From NCBI GenBank assembly GCA_044238145.1, contig JBIIDT010000034.1, forward strand, positions 1 to 31,196: DNA of 31,196 nt, in the 5' to 3' direction. Positions 1 to 8,800 of this stretch are shown in pieces. The translations under genes were made by a program, and so were the position numbers. The stretch's first letter is position 1; each line of letters starts with the position of its first letter. Origin of the DNA: QWPN01 sp044238145. GTDB taxonomy: Bacteria > Planctomycetota > Planctomycetia > Pirellulales > UBA1268. The notes under the pieces were generated by a model. That model saw only the letters and a program-made list of their open reading frames with translations, did no database searches and had not been told where the DNA came from.

Positions 1-1388
1 TCGTCCTCGTTGAGCTTCTTCTGCTGGTGGGTGACGTTCCGTCCCTCACCCACCTCGCCGAGGCCGTAGCCCTTGATCGTCTTGGCGAGAATCACCGTCG
101 GCTTGCCGTGGCACTTCATCGCCGCATCGTAGGCGGCGTACACCTTTTCGGGATCGTGGCCGCCCCGCTTGAGCTTCTTCAGCTTCTCGTCGGAGAGGTG
201 TCCGACCATCTCCATGAGCTTGGGGTCGGCGCCGAAGAAGTGCTCGCGGATGTAGCCGCCGGGCATGACCACGTACTTCTGGTACTGCCCGTCGACGATC
301 TCGTTCATCCGCTTGACGAGCAGCCCCTCTTCGTCCTTGTCGAGGAGCGGATCCCAGTCCTCGCCCCAGATCACCTTGATTACGTTCCAGCCCGCGCCCC
401 GGAAGCAGCCCTCCAATTCCTGGATGATCTTGCCGTTGCCGCGCACCGGGCCGTCGAGCCGCTGCAGGTTGCAGTTGATGACGAACACCAGGTTGTCGAG
501 CTGCTCGCGGGCCGCCAGCGAAATCGCCCCGAGCGTCTCGGGCTCGTCGGTCTCGCCGTCGCCGATGAAGCACCACACGTGCTGCCGGCTGGTGTCCTTG
601 ATGCCCCGGTCCTGGAGATACTTGTTGAACCGCGCCTGGTAGATGGCCATGATCGGCCCCAGGCCCATCGAGACGGTGGGGAACTCCCAGAACTCCGGCA
701 TCAGCCAGGGGTGCGGGTAGCTCGACAGGCCGCCGCCTTCGGCGAGTTCGCGGCGGAAGTTCTCCAGGTGCTTCTCGGTGAGCCGCCCCTCGACGAAGGC
801 CCGCGAGTAGATGCCCGGCGAGGCGTGGCCCTGGAAGTAGACCTGGTCGCCGGAATAGTCGTCGCCGCGGCCGCGGATGAAGTGATTCATCGCCACCTCG
901 ACGAGCGTCGCCGAAGACGCGAACGTGGAGATGTGGCCGCCGATGCTCTTGTCCTCGCGGTTCGCCCGCACCACCATCGCCATCGCGTTCCAGCGGATGA
1001 TGCTCTTGATTCGCCGCTCGATCTCCCGGTTGCCGGGGAACGGTGGCTGCCGGTCGGCCGGAATCGTGTTGATGTAAGGGGTCGTCGCCGAGAAAGGGAT
1101 CGCCACGCCGAGCCGATAAGCCTCCTGCTCGATGGCGTGGAGCAGGTAGGCGGCCCGGTCGCCACCCCGGCTGTTGATCACGTAGCGAAGCGAGTCGAGC
1201 CACTCCCGCGTCTCGGTGGGGTCGGAATCGACCTGGGAGATCCCGTCCGCGCGTTCCGGCTGGCCGGACGAGCCGTCGCCCGCCTGGCCGATCGACATCG
1301 GGGCATGGGCGCCCCGGGGCAGCACGACCCCGTCCTCGACCGGCCCGGAGACCTCGCTGCCACTGTGATCGATGTCGGGGCTGGCCAT
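1..1388 (-). CDS. aceE: Pyruvate dehydrogenase E1 component, homodimeric type (partial, C-terminus off window)
   Basis: Thiamine-diphosphate E1 subunit of the pyruvate dehydrogenase complex, which decarboxylates pyruvate and passes the acetyl group to the E2 lipoyl domain. About 462 codons are in the window, roughly half of the usual ~890 aa of the homodimeric family; the rest lies beyond base 1. The minus-strand frame from ATG 1388 reads MASPDIDHSG and continues with family landmarks: DPTETREWLDSLRYV near the N-terminus, GGHISTFASSATLVEVAMNH, YFQGHASPGIYSRAF, the ThDP-binding GDGETDEPET, and FVINCNLQRLDGPVRGNGK. A GGAGG motif lies about 10-15 nt upstream of the ATG. The gene is downstream of and co-directional with lpdA (125-bp gap), consistent with a PDH operon. 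E2 is not between them and may follow aceE outside the window. A leader hairpin lies at 1417-1445. Family assignment is very secure. Confidence 0.95.
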   Translation of the reverse strand, partial: MASPDIDHSGSEVSGPVEDGVVLPRGAHAPMSIGQAGDGSSGQPERADGISQVDSDPTETREWLDSLRYVINSRGGDRAAYLLHAIEQEAYRLGVAIPFSATTPYINTIPADRQPPFPGNREIERRIKSIIRWNAMAMVVRANREDKSIGGHISTFASSATLVEVAMNHFIRGRGDDYSGDQVYFQGHASPGIYSRAFVEGRLTEKHLENFRRELAEGGGLSSYPHPWLMPEFWEFPTVSMGLGPIMAIYQARFNKYLQDRGIKDTSRQHVWCFIGDGETDEPETLGAISLAAREQLDNLVFVINCNLQRLDGPVRGNGKIIQELEGCFRGAGWNVIKVIWGEDWDPLLDKDEEGLLVKRMNEIVDGQYQKYVVMPGGYIREHFFGADPKLMEMVGHLSDEKLKKLKRGGHDPEKVYAAYDAAMKCHGKPTVILAKTIKGYGLGEVGEGRNVTHQQKKLNED

Positions 1389-1416
1389 GGGCGGGTGGGC
1401 CTCCGGGGGGAGCCGG

Positions 1417-1445
1417 GGAAATGGGCGGACTTTGCCCATTATTCC
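1417..1445 (-). promoter_or_regulatory. Hairpin in the aceE 5' leader
   Basis: On the minus strand, GGAA + TA bulge + ATGGGC can pair with GCCCAT + TTCC across a 7-nt loop. This gives a 10-bp stem ending about 30 nt before the aceE ATG and just upstream of its GGAGG. There is no T-run, so it is not an obvious intrinsic terminator. It could be a leader structure, an mRNA processing or stability element, or a protein-binding inverted repeat. Function is inferred only from position. Confidence 0.3.
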
Positions 1446-1513
1446 GGGGATTCCGCGAGGCGTCTAGGCCGATTGGAGCCGCCGCGGACCGGGCCGCTCC
1501 GCGTCCCCGGGGC

Positions 1514-2935
1514 CTAGTTCGCCTCGGTCCGCGGGCGGTAGATCTCGGTGGCGAGCCCGAAGTAGTTCTCCGCCGAGAATGCGACCGTCTCGCCGAGCGT
1601 CGGATGCGGATGGATCGACTCCATCAGGTCGCGGGCAGAGCAGCCCATCTCGATGGCCAGCACGCCCTCCGCGATCAGCTCGCCGGCGCCGGGTCCGACG
1701 ATGCCCACGCCGAGCACGGTGTCGGTCTCCGGGTCGACGAGAATCTTTGTCAGGCCGTCGGTCCTGCCGAGGGCGTGCGCGCGGCCGCTGGCCGCCCACG
1801 GGTAGCGGCTGATCTCGACCTGTCGGCCCTGGGCCGCGACGTCGTTCTCGGTCAGGCCGGCCCACGCGATCTCGGGATCGGTGAACACGACCGCCGGGAT
1901 CGCCCGCGGGGCGAACAGGGCCGGCTCCCCGTGCAGCGCCTCCACCGCCACCTTGCCCTGGTGGCTGGCGCGATGGGCGAGCATCGGCTCGCCGCACACG
2001 TCGCCGATGGCGAGGATGTGCGGGTCGGCCGTCCGCTGCTGGCCGTCGACCTCGACGAATCCCTTGGGGCCGACGACCGCCTTCGTGTTCTCGAGGCCGA
2101 TGCCGTCGGAGTTGGGACGGCGGCCGACGGCCACGAGGATCCGGCAAAACTCGCGGGAACTCGGCCCGTCGGGTCCCTCGAAGTGCACGCGGACGGCCTT
2201 GCCGACGTCCTCGATCTTCACCACCTTCGTCCGCAGATGGATCTTCTGGAACAGCTTCTCGAGCCGCTGCTGGAGCGGCTTGACGAGGTCGCGGTCGGCC
2301 CCGGGCAGCAGGCTGTCGGTGAGTTCGACCACCGACACGTCGGAGCCGAGTTCGGCGTACACCGTTCCCATCTCCAGGCCGATGTAGCCCCCGCCGACGA
2401 CGAGCAGCGATTCCGGGATCTCCTTGAGCTCGAGGGCCGTCGTGGAGTCCATCACCCGCGGGCTGCCGATGTCGAAGGCCGGGATGCGGGCCGGCCGCGA
2501 CCCGCTGGCCAGAATGCAGTGGTCGAACGTGACCGTCTGGCTCCCGCCCCCCGGCTCGGCGGCGGCGACCTCCAGCGTGGTCGAGTTCGTGAACCGGGCG
2601 GCCCCGCGGATGAGTTGCACGTTCCGCCGCCGGGCGAGCGTGGCCAGGCCCCCCGTCAGCGTGGCGATGACCTTATCTTTGCGGGCCCGCAGGGCATCGA
2701 GCTTGAGCGCGGGCTTCTCGAAGTGGATGCCCCACTCCTCCATCTCGCGGGCTTCGGCCAGCACCCGCCCCACGTGAAGCAGCGCCTTCGACGGGATGCA
2801 GCCCCGGAGGAGGCAGGTGCCGCCGAGCCGCTCGTCCTGCTCGACGATCGCGACCTGCATGCCGAGATCGGCCGCCAGGAAGGCCGCGGCGTAGCCGCCA
2901 GGGCCGCCGCCCAGCACCACCAGGGGAACGTGCAT
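1514..2935 (-). CDS. lpdA: Dihydrolipoyl dehydrogenase (E3 of 2-oxoacid dehydrogenase complexes)
   Basis: Flavoprotein that reoxidises dihydrolipoamide on E2 and reduces NAD+. It is 473 aa from ATG 2935 (MHVPLVVLGGGPGGYAA), a typical family length. Visible motifs are the FAD-binding GGGPGGYAAAF at residues 9-19, the redox-active disulfide GTCLLRGCIPSK (C41, C46), the NAD-binding VVGGGYIGLEMG in the middle, the second FAD segment around ILAIGDVCGEPMLAH, and the C-terminal active-site HPHPTLGE at 442-449 (catalytic His-Glu pair). The frame is open about 35 codons further upstream, but that extension is basic and unlike the family. ATG 2935 begins directly at the Rossmann strand and has a GAGGAG motif about 10-15 nt upstream. 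It is followed by aceE on the same strand, so it probably serves pyruvate dehydrogenase. A promoter candidate lies at 3012-3040. Confidence 0.96.
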   Translation of the reverse strand: MHVPLVVLGGGPGGYAAAFLAADLGMQVAIVEQDERLGGTCLLRGCIPSKALLHVGRVLAEAREMEEWGIHFEKPALKLDALRARKDKVIATLTGGLATLARRRNVQLIRGAARFTNSTTLEVAAAEPGGGSQTVTFDHCILASGSRPARIPAFDIGSPRVMDSTTALELKEIPESLLVVGGGYIGLEMGTVYAELGSDVSVVELTDSLLPGADRDLVKPLQQRLEKLFQKIHLRTKVVKIEDVGKAVRVHFEGPDGPSSREFCRILVAVGRRPNSDGIGLENTKAVVGPKGFVEVDGQQRTADPHILAIGDVCGEPMLAHRASHQGKVAVEALHGEPALFAPRAIPAVVFTDPEIAWAGLTENDVAAQGRQVEISRYPWAASGRAHALGRTDGLTKILVDPETDTVLGVGIVGPGAGELIAEGVLAIEMGCSARDLMESIHPHPTLGETVAFSAENYFGLATEIYRPRTEAN

Positions 2936-3011
2936 CGTGTGTGGCTCCTCGTGAACTGCCCGCGGCCGCCGCGACCGACGATTTTCTGGGGTCGCCCGGG
3001 GAAGACCGCTT

Positions 3012-3040
3012 GTTGTAGTTTGCCTCGATCGTTCCTTCAA
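3012..3040 (-). promoter_or_regulatory. Sigma-70-like promoter candidate for lpdA-aceE
   Basis: Minus-strand reading gives TTGAAG (3035-3040), exactly 17 nt, then TACAAC (3012-3017). Each hexamer matches the housekeeping consensus at 4 of 6 positions. The site sits in one of the few less GC-rich stretches nearby, about 75 nt upstream of the lpdA ATG. Planctomycete promoters are poorly characterised, so this is a pattern match and not proof. Confidence 0.4.
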
Positions 3041-3066
3041 GAAACGCCGCGCCGGCGGCGGCGGCC

Positions 3067-4503
3067 ATGCTGGCTCGTTGGTTCAGCCTCGACGTCCGTA
3101 GCCTGGCGGTGTTCCGCATCGCGCTCGGCCTGCTGCTCGTCGCCGACGCAGGGCTGCGGTCCCGCGATTTCAGCCTTATGTTCGCGGCCGACGGCATCTT
3201 CCCGCCGCGGCTGATCCGCGAGTACTTCGACCACGACCCGTCGCAGTGGTCGCTCGCGCTGTGGCACGAAGACATCCGCTGGGCGGGGGCGATCCTCGGC
3301 GCCGAGGCCGTCGCCGGGGCCTGTCTGATCGCCGGATGGTGGACGACCGTGGCCACGGTGGTGGCCTGGGTGGCGCAGGTGAGCATCTTCCGCCGCACGA
3401 TCCCGGCCGCCAACGCCGGCGACCTGTGGCTCTCGTGCCTGCTCTTCTGGTCCTGCTTCCTGCCCCTCGGTGCGACCTGGTCGCTCGACGCCCGTCGGCG
3501 ACCGGCCGGGCCGCGGGAGGTGTGCGGGCCGGCCGCCGCCGTGCTCGTTCTCCAGGTGATGGCCGTGTACCTGGGCGCCGGCCTCTCGAAGTGGAACGAG
3601 TCCTGGTTCAACGGCGAGGCGGTCCGCCACGCGCTCTCCGTGCACGACCACGGCACGTCGCTGGGCACCTGGCTCACGGGCGCGGACTGGCTCGTGAACC
3701 TCGTGAGTTGGGGCGTCGTCGCCTTCGAGATTCTCGGCCCTCTGCTGTTCGTCGCCTGGCCGCGGGCGCGGCTGGCGATCGCCGCGGCCTTCATCCTGTT
3801 TCACGTCACGATCTGGGTGACCATGTCGGTGGGACTGTTCGCCCCGATCGGGATCGTCGCCTGGCTGCCGCTCCTGCCGGGCACGGTGTGGGGACGCGCC
3901 GAGCCGACGCCACAGCCGCCCGGCATCGACTGCCCGTCCACGGTGGCGCGGTGGCTGTGCGTCGTCGCGGCGCTCCTCGCGGCGGTGAGCTTCGTCCGCG
4001 ACCGGACTCCGTGGCGGGACCGCCCGCTGCCGGTCGCGGTGCAGCGGGGCATCCATCTCTTCAGCCTCACGCAGGAGTGGGGCATGTTCGGCGTCGTCCC
4101 GCCGCTGGAACAGTGGGCTTACGGCCGCGCGCTGCTCGCCGACGGCCGCGTGGTCGATCCGCTGCGGGAGGGACGCCCCGTCGGCGACGACCGGCCGGCC
4201 GACGGCTTCACCAGCCTGCGGCACCACCGCTGGCACAAGCTGATGTGGATCCTGCCGCGGAACAAGGTCCGACCCTTCGCTCCCTGCGTGGCCAGGTCGC
4301 TGGCCGCCGAGTGGAACGGCCGGCATCCCGCGGCGGAGCGGATCGTGGCGCTCGAGATCCGCTTCGCCCAGCGAAACGCCGTCGATCCGGCGGCGCCCGT
4401 GACCGAGATGCTCGTCGGCGCCTGGCCCGACGTCGACGCCGCCGGCAGCGGCAACCTCGAGCGGTTCCTCGAGGCGGCGGGCGCCGGCCGGGCGGCGGAC
4501 TGA
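3067..4503 (+). CDS. HTTM-domain integral membrane protein
   Basis: A 478-aa polytopic membrane protein. The N-terminal segment FSLDVRSLAVFRIALGLLL and the following pattern of hydrophobic helices resemble the HTTM (horizontally transferred transmembrane) family, related to the membrane part of vitamin-K-dependent gamma-carboxylase. Hydrophobic segments are visible around residues 12-30, 73-92, 95-112, 118-135, 158-175, 215-235, 238-262 and 300-315. The C-terminal ~150 residues are hydrophilic and hold WGMFGVVPPLEQWAYGRALL, a region that follows the helices in bacterial HTTM proteins. No obvious carboxylase active site can be assigned and the substrate is unknown. The ATG at 3067 is the first in frame; no strong Shine-Dalgarno is visible. 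It is divergent from lpdA and stands alone. Confidence 0.8.
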   Translation: MLARWFSLDVRSLAVFRIALGLLLVADAGLRSRDFSLMFAADGIFPPRLIREYFDHDPSQWSLALWHEDIRWAGAILGAEAVAGACLIAGWWTTVATVVAWVAQVSIFRRTIPAANAGDLWLSCLLFWSCFLPLGATWSLDARRRPAGPREVCGPAAAVLVLQVMAVYLGAGLSKWNESWFNGEAVRHALSVHDHGTSLGTWLTGADWLVNLVSWGVVAFEILGPLLFVAWPRARLAIAAAFILFHVTIWVTMSVGLFAPIGIVAWLPLLPGTVWGRAEPTPQPPGIDCPSTVARWLCVVAALLAAVSFVRDRTPWRDRPLPVAVQRGIHLFSLTQEWGMFGVVPPLEQWAYGRALLADGRVVDPLREGRPVGDDRPADGFTSLRHHRWHKLMWILPRNKVRPFAPCVARSLAAEWNGRHPAAERIVALEIRFAQRNAVDPAAPVTEMLVGAWPDVDAAGSGNLERFLEAAGAGRAAD

Positions 4504-4518
4504 CTTCCGGCTGCGGAA

Positions 4519-4600
4519 TGCGAGAGGCGGGAGTCGAACCCGCACGCCTTGCGGCACTGGAACCTAAATCCAGCGCGTCTGCCAGTTCCGCCACTCTCGC
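4519..4600 (-). tRNA. tRNA-Leu (anticodon UAG)
   Basis: Minus-strand class II tRNA of 82 nt. The 5' GCGAGAG (4594-4600) pairs with CTCTCGC (4520-4526), and the discriminator A is at 4519. The D-arm has the leucine-type GGCAGACGC. The anticodon stem CTGGA/TCCAG encloses the loop TTTAGGT, giving anticodon TAG. A long variable arm follows (TGCCGCAAGGCG), then the T-arm GCGGGTTCGACTCCCGC. CCA is not encoded; the next bases are TTC. It lies just beyond the 3' end of the HTTM gene on the opposite strand. Confidence 0.95.
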
Positions 4601-4654
4601 GATCGCGGCCCGTCGGCCGGCCGCAGGCGAGTGTACGCCCGCGGTGGCGGCGGG

Positions 4655-5551
4655 TCACCGCCCCAGCCTGGCGGCCTCGGTGGCGGGATCGAACGGCACC
4701 CGAGGCACCCGCGGCTGCCAGCCATCGGTCGGTGGCGGCAACTGCAACTCCGCGGAGGACGGATACGTGAGTGTCGCGGGCCGGACTGCGGCAGGCTGGG
4801 CCTTCTGCGCCAGGGTGCCGGTGGGGCGGACGGCGAACCGCCGCCGCACGGGGCCGGTGGCGGACTCGTCGAACAGGTCTTTGTCCGCCGGCTCCTTGGC
4901 GGAGGGCGCGGGCGTCACGGGCTCCGGGGCCGGCGGCTCCGGTGCCGGTGCTGCCGGTGTCTCAGGCTCGACGGGGAGGAGCGGCGCCGGCTCTTTCGCG
5001 GACGGCACGGTCGGCTCAGCGGCCGGCTGCCTAGCCGGTTGCTCAGCAGGCGGCTCGGTGGGCTGCGCAGCGGGCTCCGCGGCCGGGGCCGGCTCGATGG
5101 CATCGGGTTCGGGTGCGGGCAGTTCGCCGGCCCGTGGGCCGCGCGACTCCTCGTCCGGGCCAGGCACGGCCGACTTCGGCGGCCGGGTGGGCGTCGCTTC
5201 CTGGACGTTGGCCACGGGCACGACGCCCTGGCCAGGCCACCGTCGCCACTGCGTGCCGTAGAAGCCGAACTCCTGCGGCCGCACCGGGCAGTGGGGATGA
5301 CACTTGCCGTCGCGGCATCCGGCGTGATGGTGATGCAGCCGACAGGTGCGGCAGTGCGGATCGCGGCAGCCGTGACACACCCCGCCGGCCTGCACGACGC
5401 CCGGGTCGACGATCGCCCGCCGCGGGGCCGGAGAACGTTCGGCGGCGGCGGCCGGCAGCGACCAGCCGGCGGCGACGGCGCAGGCCGCCGCGAGCAAGCC
5501 GATGCCTCGCCGCATGCCACCGTTCCGGGCCAGACCGCGTCGTCCGCTCAT
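4655..5551 (-). CDS. Exported Cys/His-rich, proline/alanine-rich protein of planctomycete type
   Basis: A 298-aa protein from ATG 5551, preceded by a strong GAGGAGAAGG. This start gives a sensible signal peptide: basic residues (RRG, MRRG), a hydrophobic stretch GIGLLAAACAVAAGW, and an AAAAE-type cleavage area near residues 34-38. The mature N-terminus has a compact Cys/His cluster: C59, C62, C67, C70, C79, C84, C88 with HHHH at 73-76. It is followed by RPQEFGFYGTQWRRWPG (91-107), a stretch I associate with secreted planctomycete proteins of unknown function. The remaining ~190 residues are a low-complexity Pro/Ala/Glu linker (many PAEP-like repeats) and a short C-terminal tail. The cluster suggests metal binding or disulfides in the periplasm, but no function can be named. 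It is divergent from the large TPR gene. Confidence 0.85.
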   Translation of the reverse strand: MSGRRGLARNGGMRRGIGLLAAACAVAAGWSLPAAAAERSPAPRRAIVDPGVVQAGGVCHGCRDPHCRTCRLHHHHAGCRDGKCHPHCPVRPQEFGFYGTQWRRWPGQGVVPVANVQEATPTRPPKSAVPGPDEESRGPRAGELPAPEPDAIEPAPAAEPAAQPTEPPAEQPARQPAAEPTVPSAKEPAPLLPVEPETPAAPAPEPPAPEPVTPAPSAKEPADKDLFDESATGPVRRRFAVRPTGTLAQKAQPAAVRPATLTYPSSAELQLPPPTDGWQPRVPRVPFDPATEAARLGR

Positions 5552-5811
5552 CGCTGCCTTCTCCTCGGAATCCGCGACCAGCCGCAAAGTCGGCCCAGCC
5601 GTCACGGACACTCGTGCCGGGTCTATCGACCGCGGGCGACGGCGATCTTGCGGTGATTTTCAGATTCGCCGCCCGTCCGAAACCCGCCCCCGCGGCCCTG
5701 GAAACCTGGAGAATATCCGGGTGGCGTGAGCCGGGGGATTTGCGAAATCGGCTGGTAGAATGGGCGTGCTGGCGGACCGTGGTCAGGCCGCCGGCCGCTC
5801 GAGGAGTCGCG

Positions 5812-8800
5812 GTGAAGCGGGTCAATCTCAAGCTGCTGCTGACGCTCGTGGCCGCGACCGTGATCGCGGTGGTGGGCGTCTATTTCCTGCGCCGCTTCCA
5901 GATCACTCGCAACGCCGGCGGGCTCGCGAAGTTGGCCAGGCAGCGGCTCGACGAGGGCAAGCCAGCCGAGGCCCTCCTCCTCTTCCAGCGATACGTGGGG
6001 CTGCGGCCGGAGGACAAGGAGGCCTACGGCGAGTACGCCGAGCTCCTGCTGCGGAAGACCGAGGGACCTGAGGTCACGCGGGCCGACCTGGCCAGGGCCT
6101 ACGCCGTGCTCGAAGAGGCGATCCGTCGCGACCCGGCGAACGACGCGCTCCGCGCCCGCCTGGCCCGATTCCAGTTGCGGATCGGACGGTTCGGCGACGC
6201 TCGCGAACACCTCCGGGTGCTCCGTGAGCACGTCGCCGACGGCACGATCGCCGCAGCGTCGGCCGCCGCCGAGCCAGCGGCCGAGAAGGCCGACGTCGAC
6301 GCGCTCACGGATCCCGACTCGATCGCCCTCATGCTCGCCCGGGCGCACCTTGGCATGGGCGAGTTCGAGCCGGCGGCGACCATCGCGGGCGAACTCGTGG
6401 GCTTCGATCTCGAGTCGCGATCCTTCGGTGACGAGCCCCAGACCGGGGCCCCGACCGACGCCTACGTCGTCCTCGCCGCCATCCTCGCGGAGAAGCTCGA
6501 GGACACCGCGGCTGCGAACCGGGTGCTGGATCAGCTCGTGAAGGTCAGGCCCGACGACGCCACGGCCTGGCTCGCGCTGTCCCGCTGGCATCGGCAGCAA
6601 GGCGATGCCGCAGCGGCGACCCGCGACCTCGACAAGGCGTTGGAACTCGGCCCGGACAACCCGGACGTGCTCTTTGCCGCCTTCGACCTGTGCGCCGCGA
6701 CCGGCGACGCATCCCGCGCGGAGAAGCTCGCGCGGCAGGGCCGCGAGGCCTTCCCGGGCGACGAGCGGGGCTACCGCGCCCTGGCGGGCGTCTGTCTGCA
6801 GCAGGGGCGGGCGGACGAGGCCGAGCAGACCCTGCGTGACGGCGTGGCCGCCCTGCCGACCCGGGCCCCGCTGCTGCTCATGCTGGCCGACGTCCAACTG
6901 CAGCGCGGCGAAGTCGAGGAAGCGGAGCAGACGCTCTCCCGGGTCAGGGAGCAGCTCGGGCCGACGAACCCGGCCGTCGGCCTGTTCGAGGCACGCATCC
7001 TCGTCGCCAGGCAGCAGTGGCTGCAGGCCCGCGAGCGGCTGCGGGAAGTGCGACCGCTGGTCGCCGGCATGGAGGATCTGACCCGGCAGGTCGATCTCTA
7101 CCTCGGTCAGTGCGCCGAGCAGCTCGGCGAGTTCGACGAACAGCTGGCCGCCAACCAGCGGGTGCTCAGCGACAGCCCGACGTCGCTGCCGGCTCGCGTG
7201 GGCGCGGCCTCGGCCCTCATGGCGGCCGGCAAGAACGACGAGGCTCTCGCCGAGTACGAGGCCGTCGCCGCCGGCGTGCCGGCCGACAAGCTGGCGGGAA
7301 TCCCGCAGATCTGGCTACCGCTGCTGCAGCTGCGGGTCGCGGCCCAGGCCCGGCGACCCGCCGAGAAGCGAGACTGGTCGAAGATCGACGCCCTGCTCGA
7401 ATCGCTGCAGCAGGCTCCCGAGGTCTCGGCCGCGCAGATCGCCCTGCTTCGAGCCGACGTGCTCGTCCGCAAGGACGAGCTCGACGCCGCCGAAGCGGTG
7501 CTCGCCAAAGGCGCGGCGGCCGAGCCGGCCAACCCGCAGCTCGCGGCGTCCCGCGCCGCGCTCGCCCTCCGCCGCGAGGGTCCGGCGGCGGCCCGCGGCC
7601 TGCTCGACGCGTTACCCGAGGACGTGTCCGGCCATCCGGCCGTGCTCAGCGTCTCCGCCCAGGTGGCGGCAGCGGCCGGCGGCGAAGCGGCGTTGCAGAG
7701 CTTCGCGCAGATCGCCGAGCGGGCCCGCACCTTGCCGGCCGAACCAGCGTCTCGGCTGCTCTCCCAGGTGGCCGGGCTGTCGCTCGCGCTCGGCGACCGC
7801 GAGGCCGCCGAGCGGCTCTGGACGGAGGCGGCGGAGAAGCAGCCCGAAGATGCGCAGGCCCGCAGCGCCCTCTTCGAGCTGGCTCTCGACTCCGGTGACC
7901 TCGCGAAGGCCCGGACCGCCGCCGAGGCTCTGCGCAAGGCCGCCGGCGCCGAGAGCCCGCAGGGCTTCGTGGCCCGCGCGGCCGTGGCGATCACGTCGGT
8001 GCGGCAGTCGCTGGCCGCGCGGCAGGAGCCGGGGGGGCCGATGCCCGAACTCACCGCCGCCGAGAAGCAGCAGCTCGACGAGGCCCGCAACCTGCTCGTC
8101 GAGGCCGAGAACGCCCGCCCGGGGTGGGGCCGGATCCAGTCGATGTACGCGGAGGTGGAGGGCCTCAAGGGCGACGTTGCCGCGGCCATCGACCGGCTGC
8201 AGCGGGCCATCAATCTCGGCACGACCAATCCGGCGGTCATCCGCCAGCTCGTCTCCCTGCTCTACGCCACCAACCGGATCGACGAGGCCCGCCGCGCCCT
8301 GGCGTCGATCGGCCCGGAGGCCGCGGGGCTCGAGCGGCTCGCGGCCGAGGTCGAACTGCGTTCGGGGAAGGCCGAAGAGGCCGTCGCGATCGCCGAGAAG
8401 ACGGTCGCCGCCGACTCGAAGAACGCCGACGAGCTGCTCTGGTTCGGGCAGCTCCTCGAGCGGGCGGGCAAACGCGAGCGGGCGGCCGAGGTCGTCGAGC
8501 GGGCGGTGGCGGCCGCCCCCAGCCGGCCCGACGCCTGGCTGTCGCTCGTGTCGCTCCAGGTGGCCGCCGGGCGCAAGAAGGCGGCCGAGCAGACGCTCGA
8601 CCGCTCGGCCGACAGCCTCGCCGACCCGCAGCGCGGCACGACGCTGGCCCAGGGCAACGAGATGCTCGGTCGCTTCGACGAGGCGGAACGCTACTACCGC
8701 GAGGCCGCCGCGGCCGCGCCCGGCGACGTGGCGATCCGGCGGCGGCTGGCCGAGTTCCTCCTTCGGGCGGGCCGGCTGGCGCCGGCCCGCGAGACCCTCG

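Noticed and set aside
46..1203. 385-codon minus-strand open frame in another frame from aceE
   Set aside because: The frame beginning at ATG 1388 reads a clear pyruvate dehydrogenase E1; this one is its shadow.
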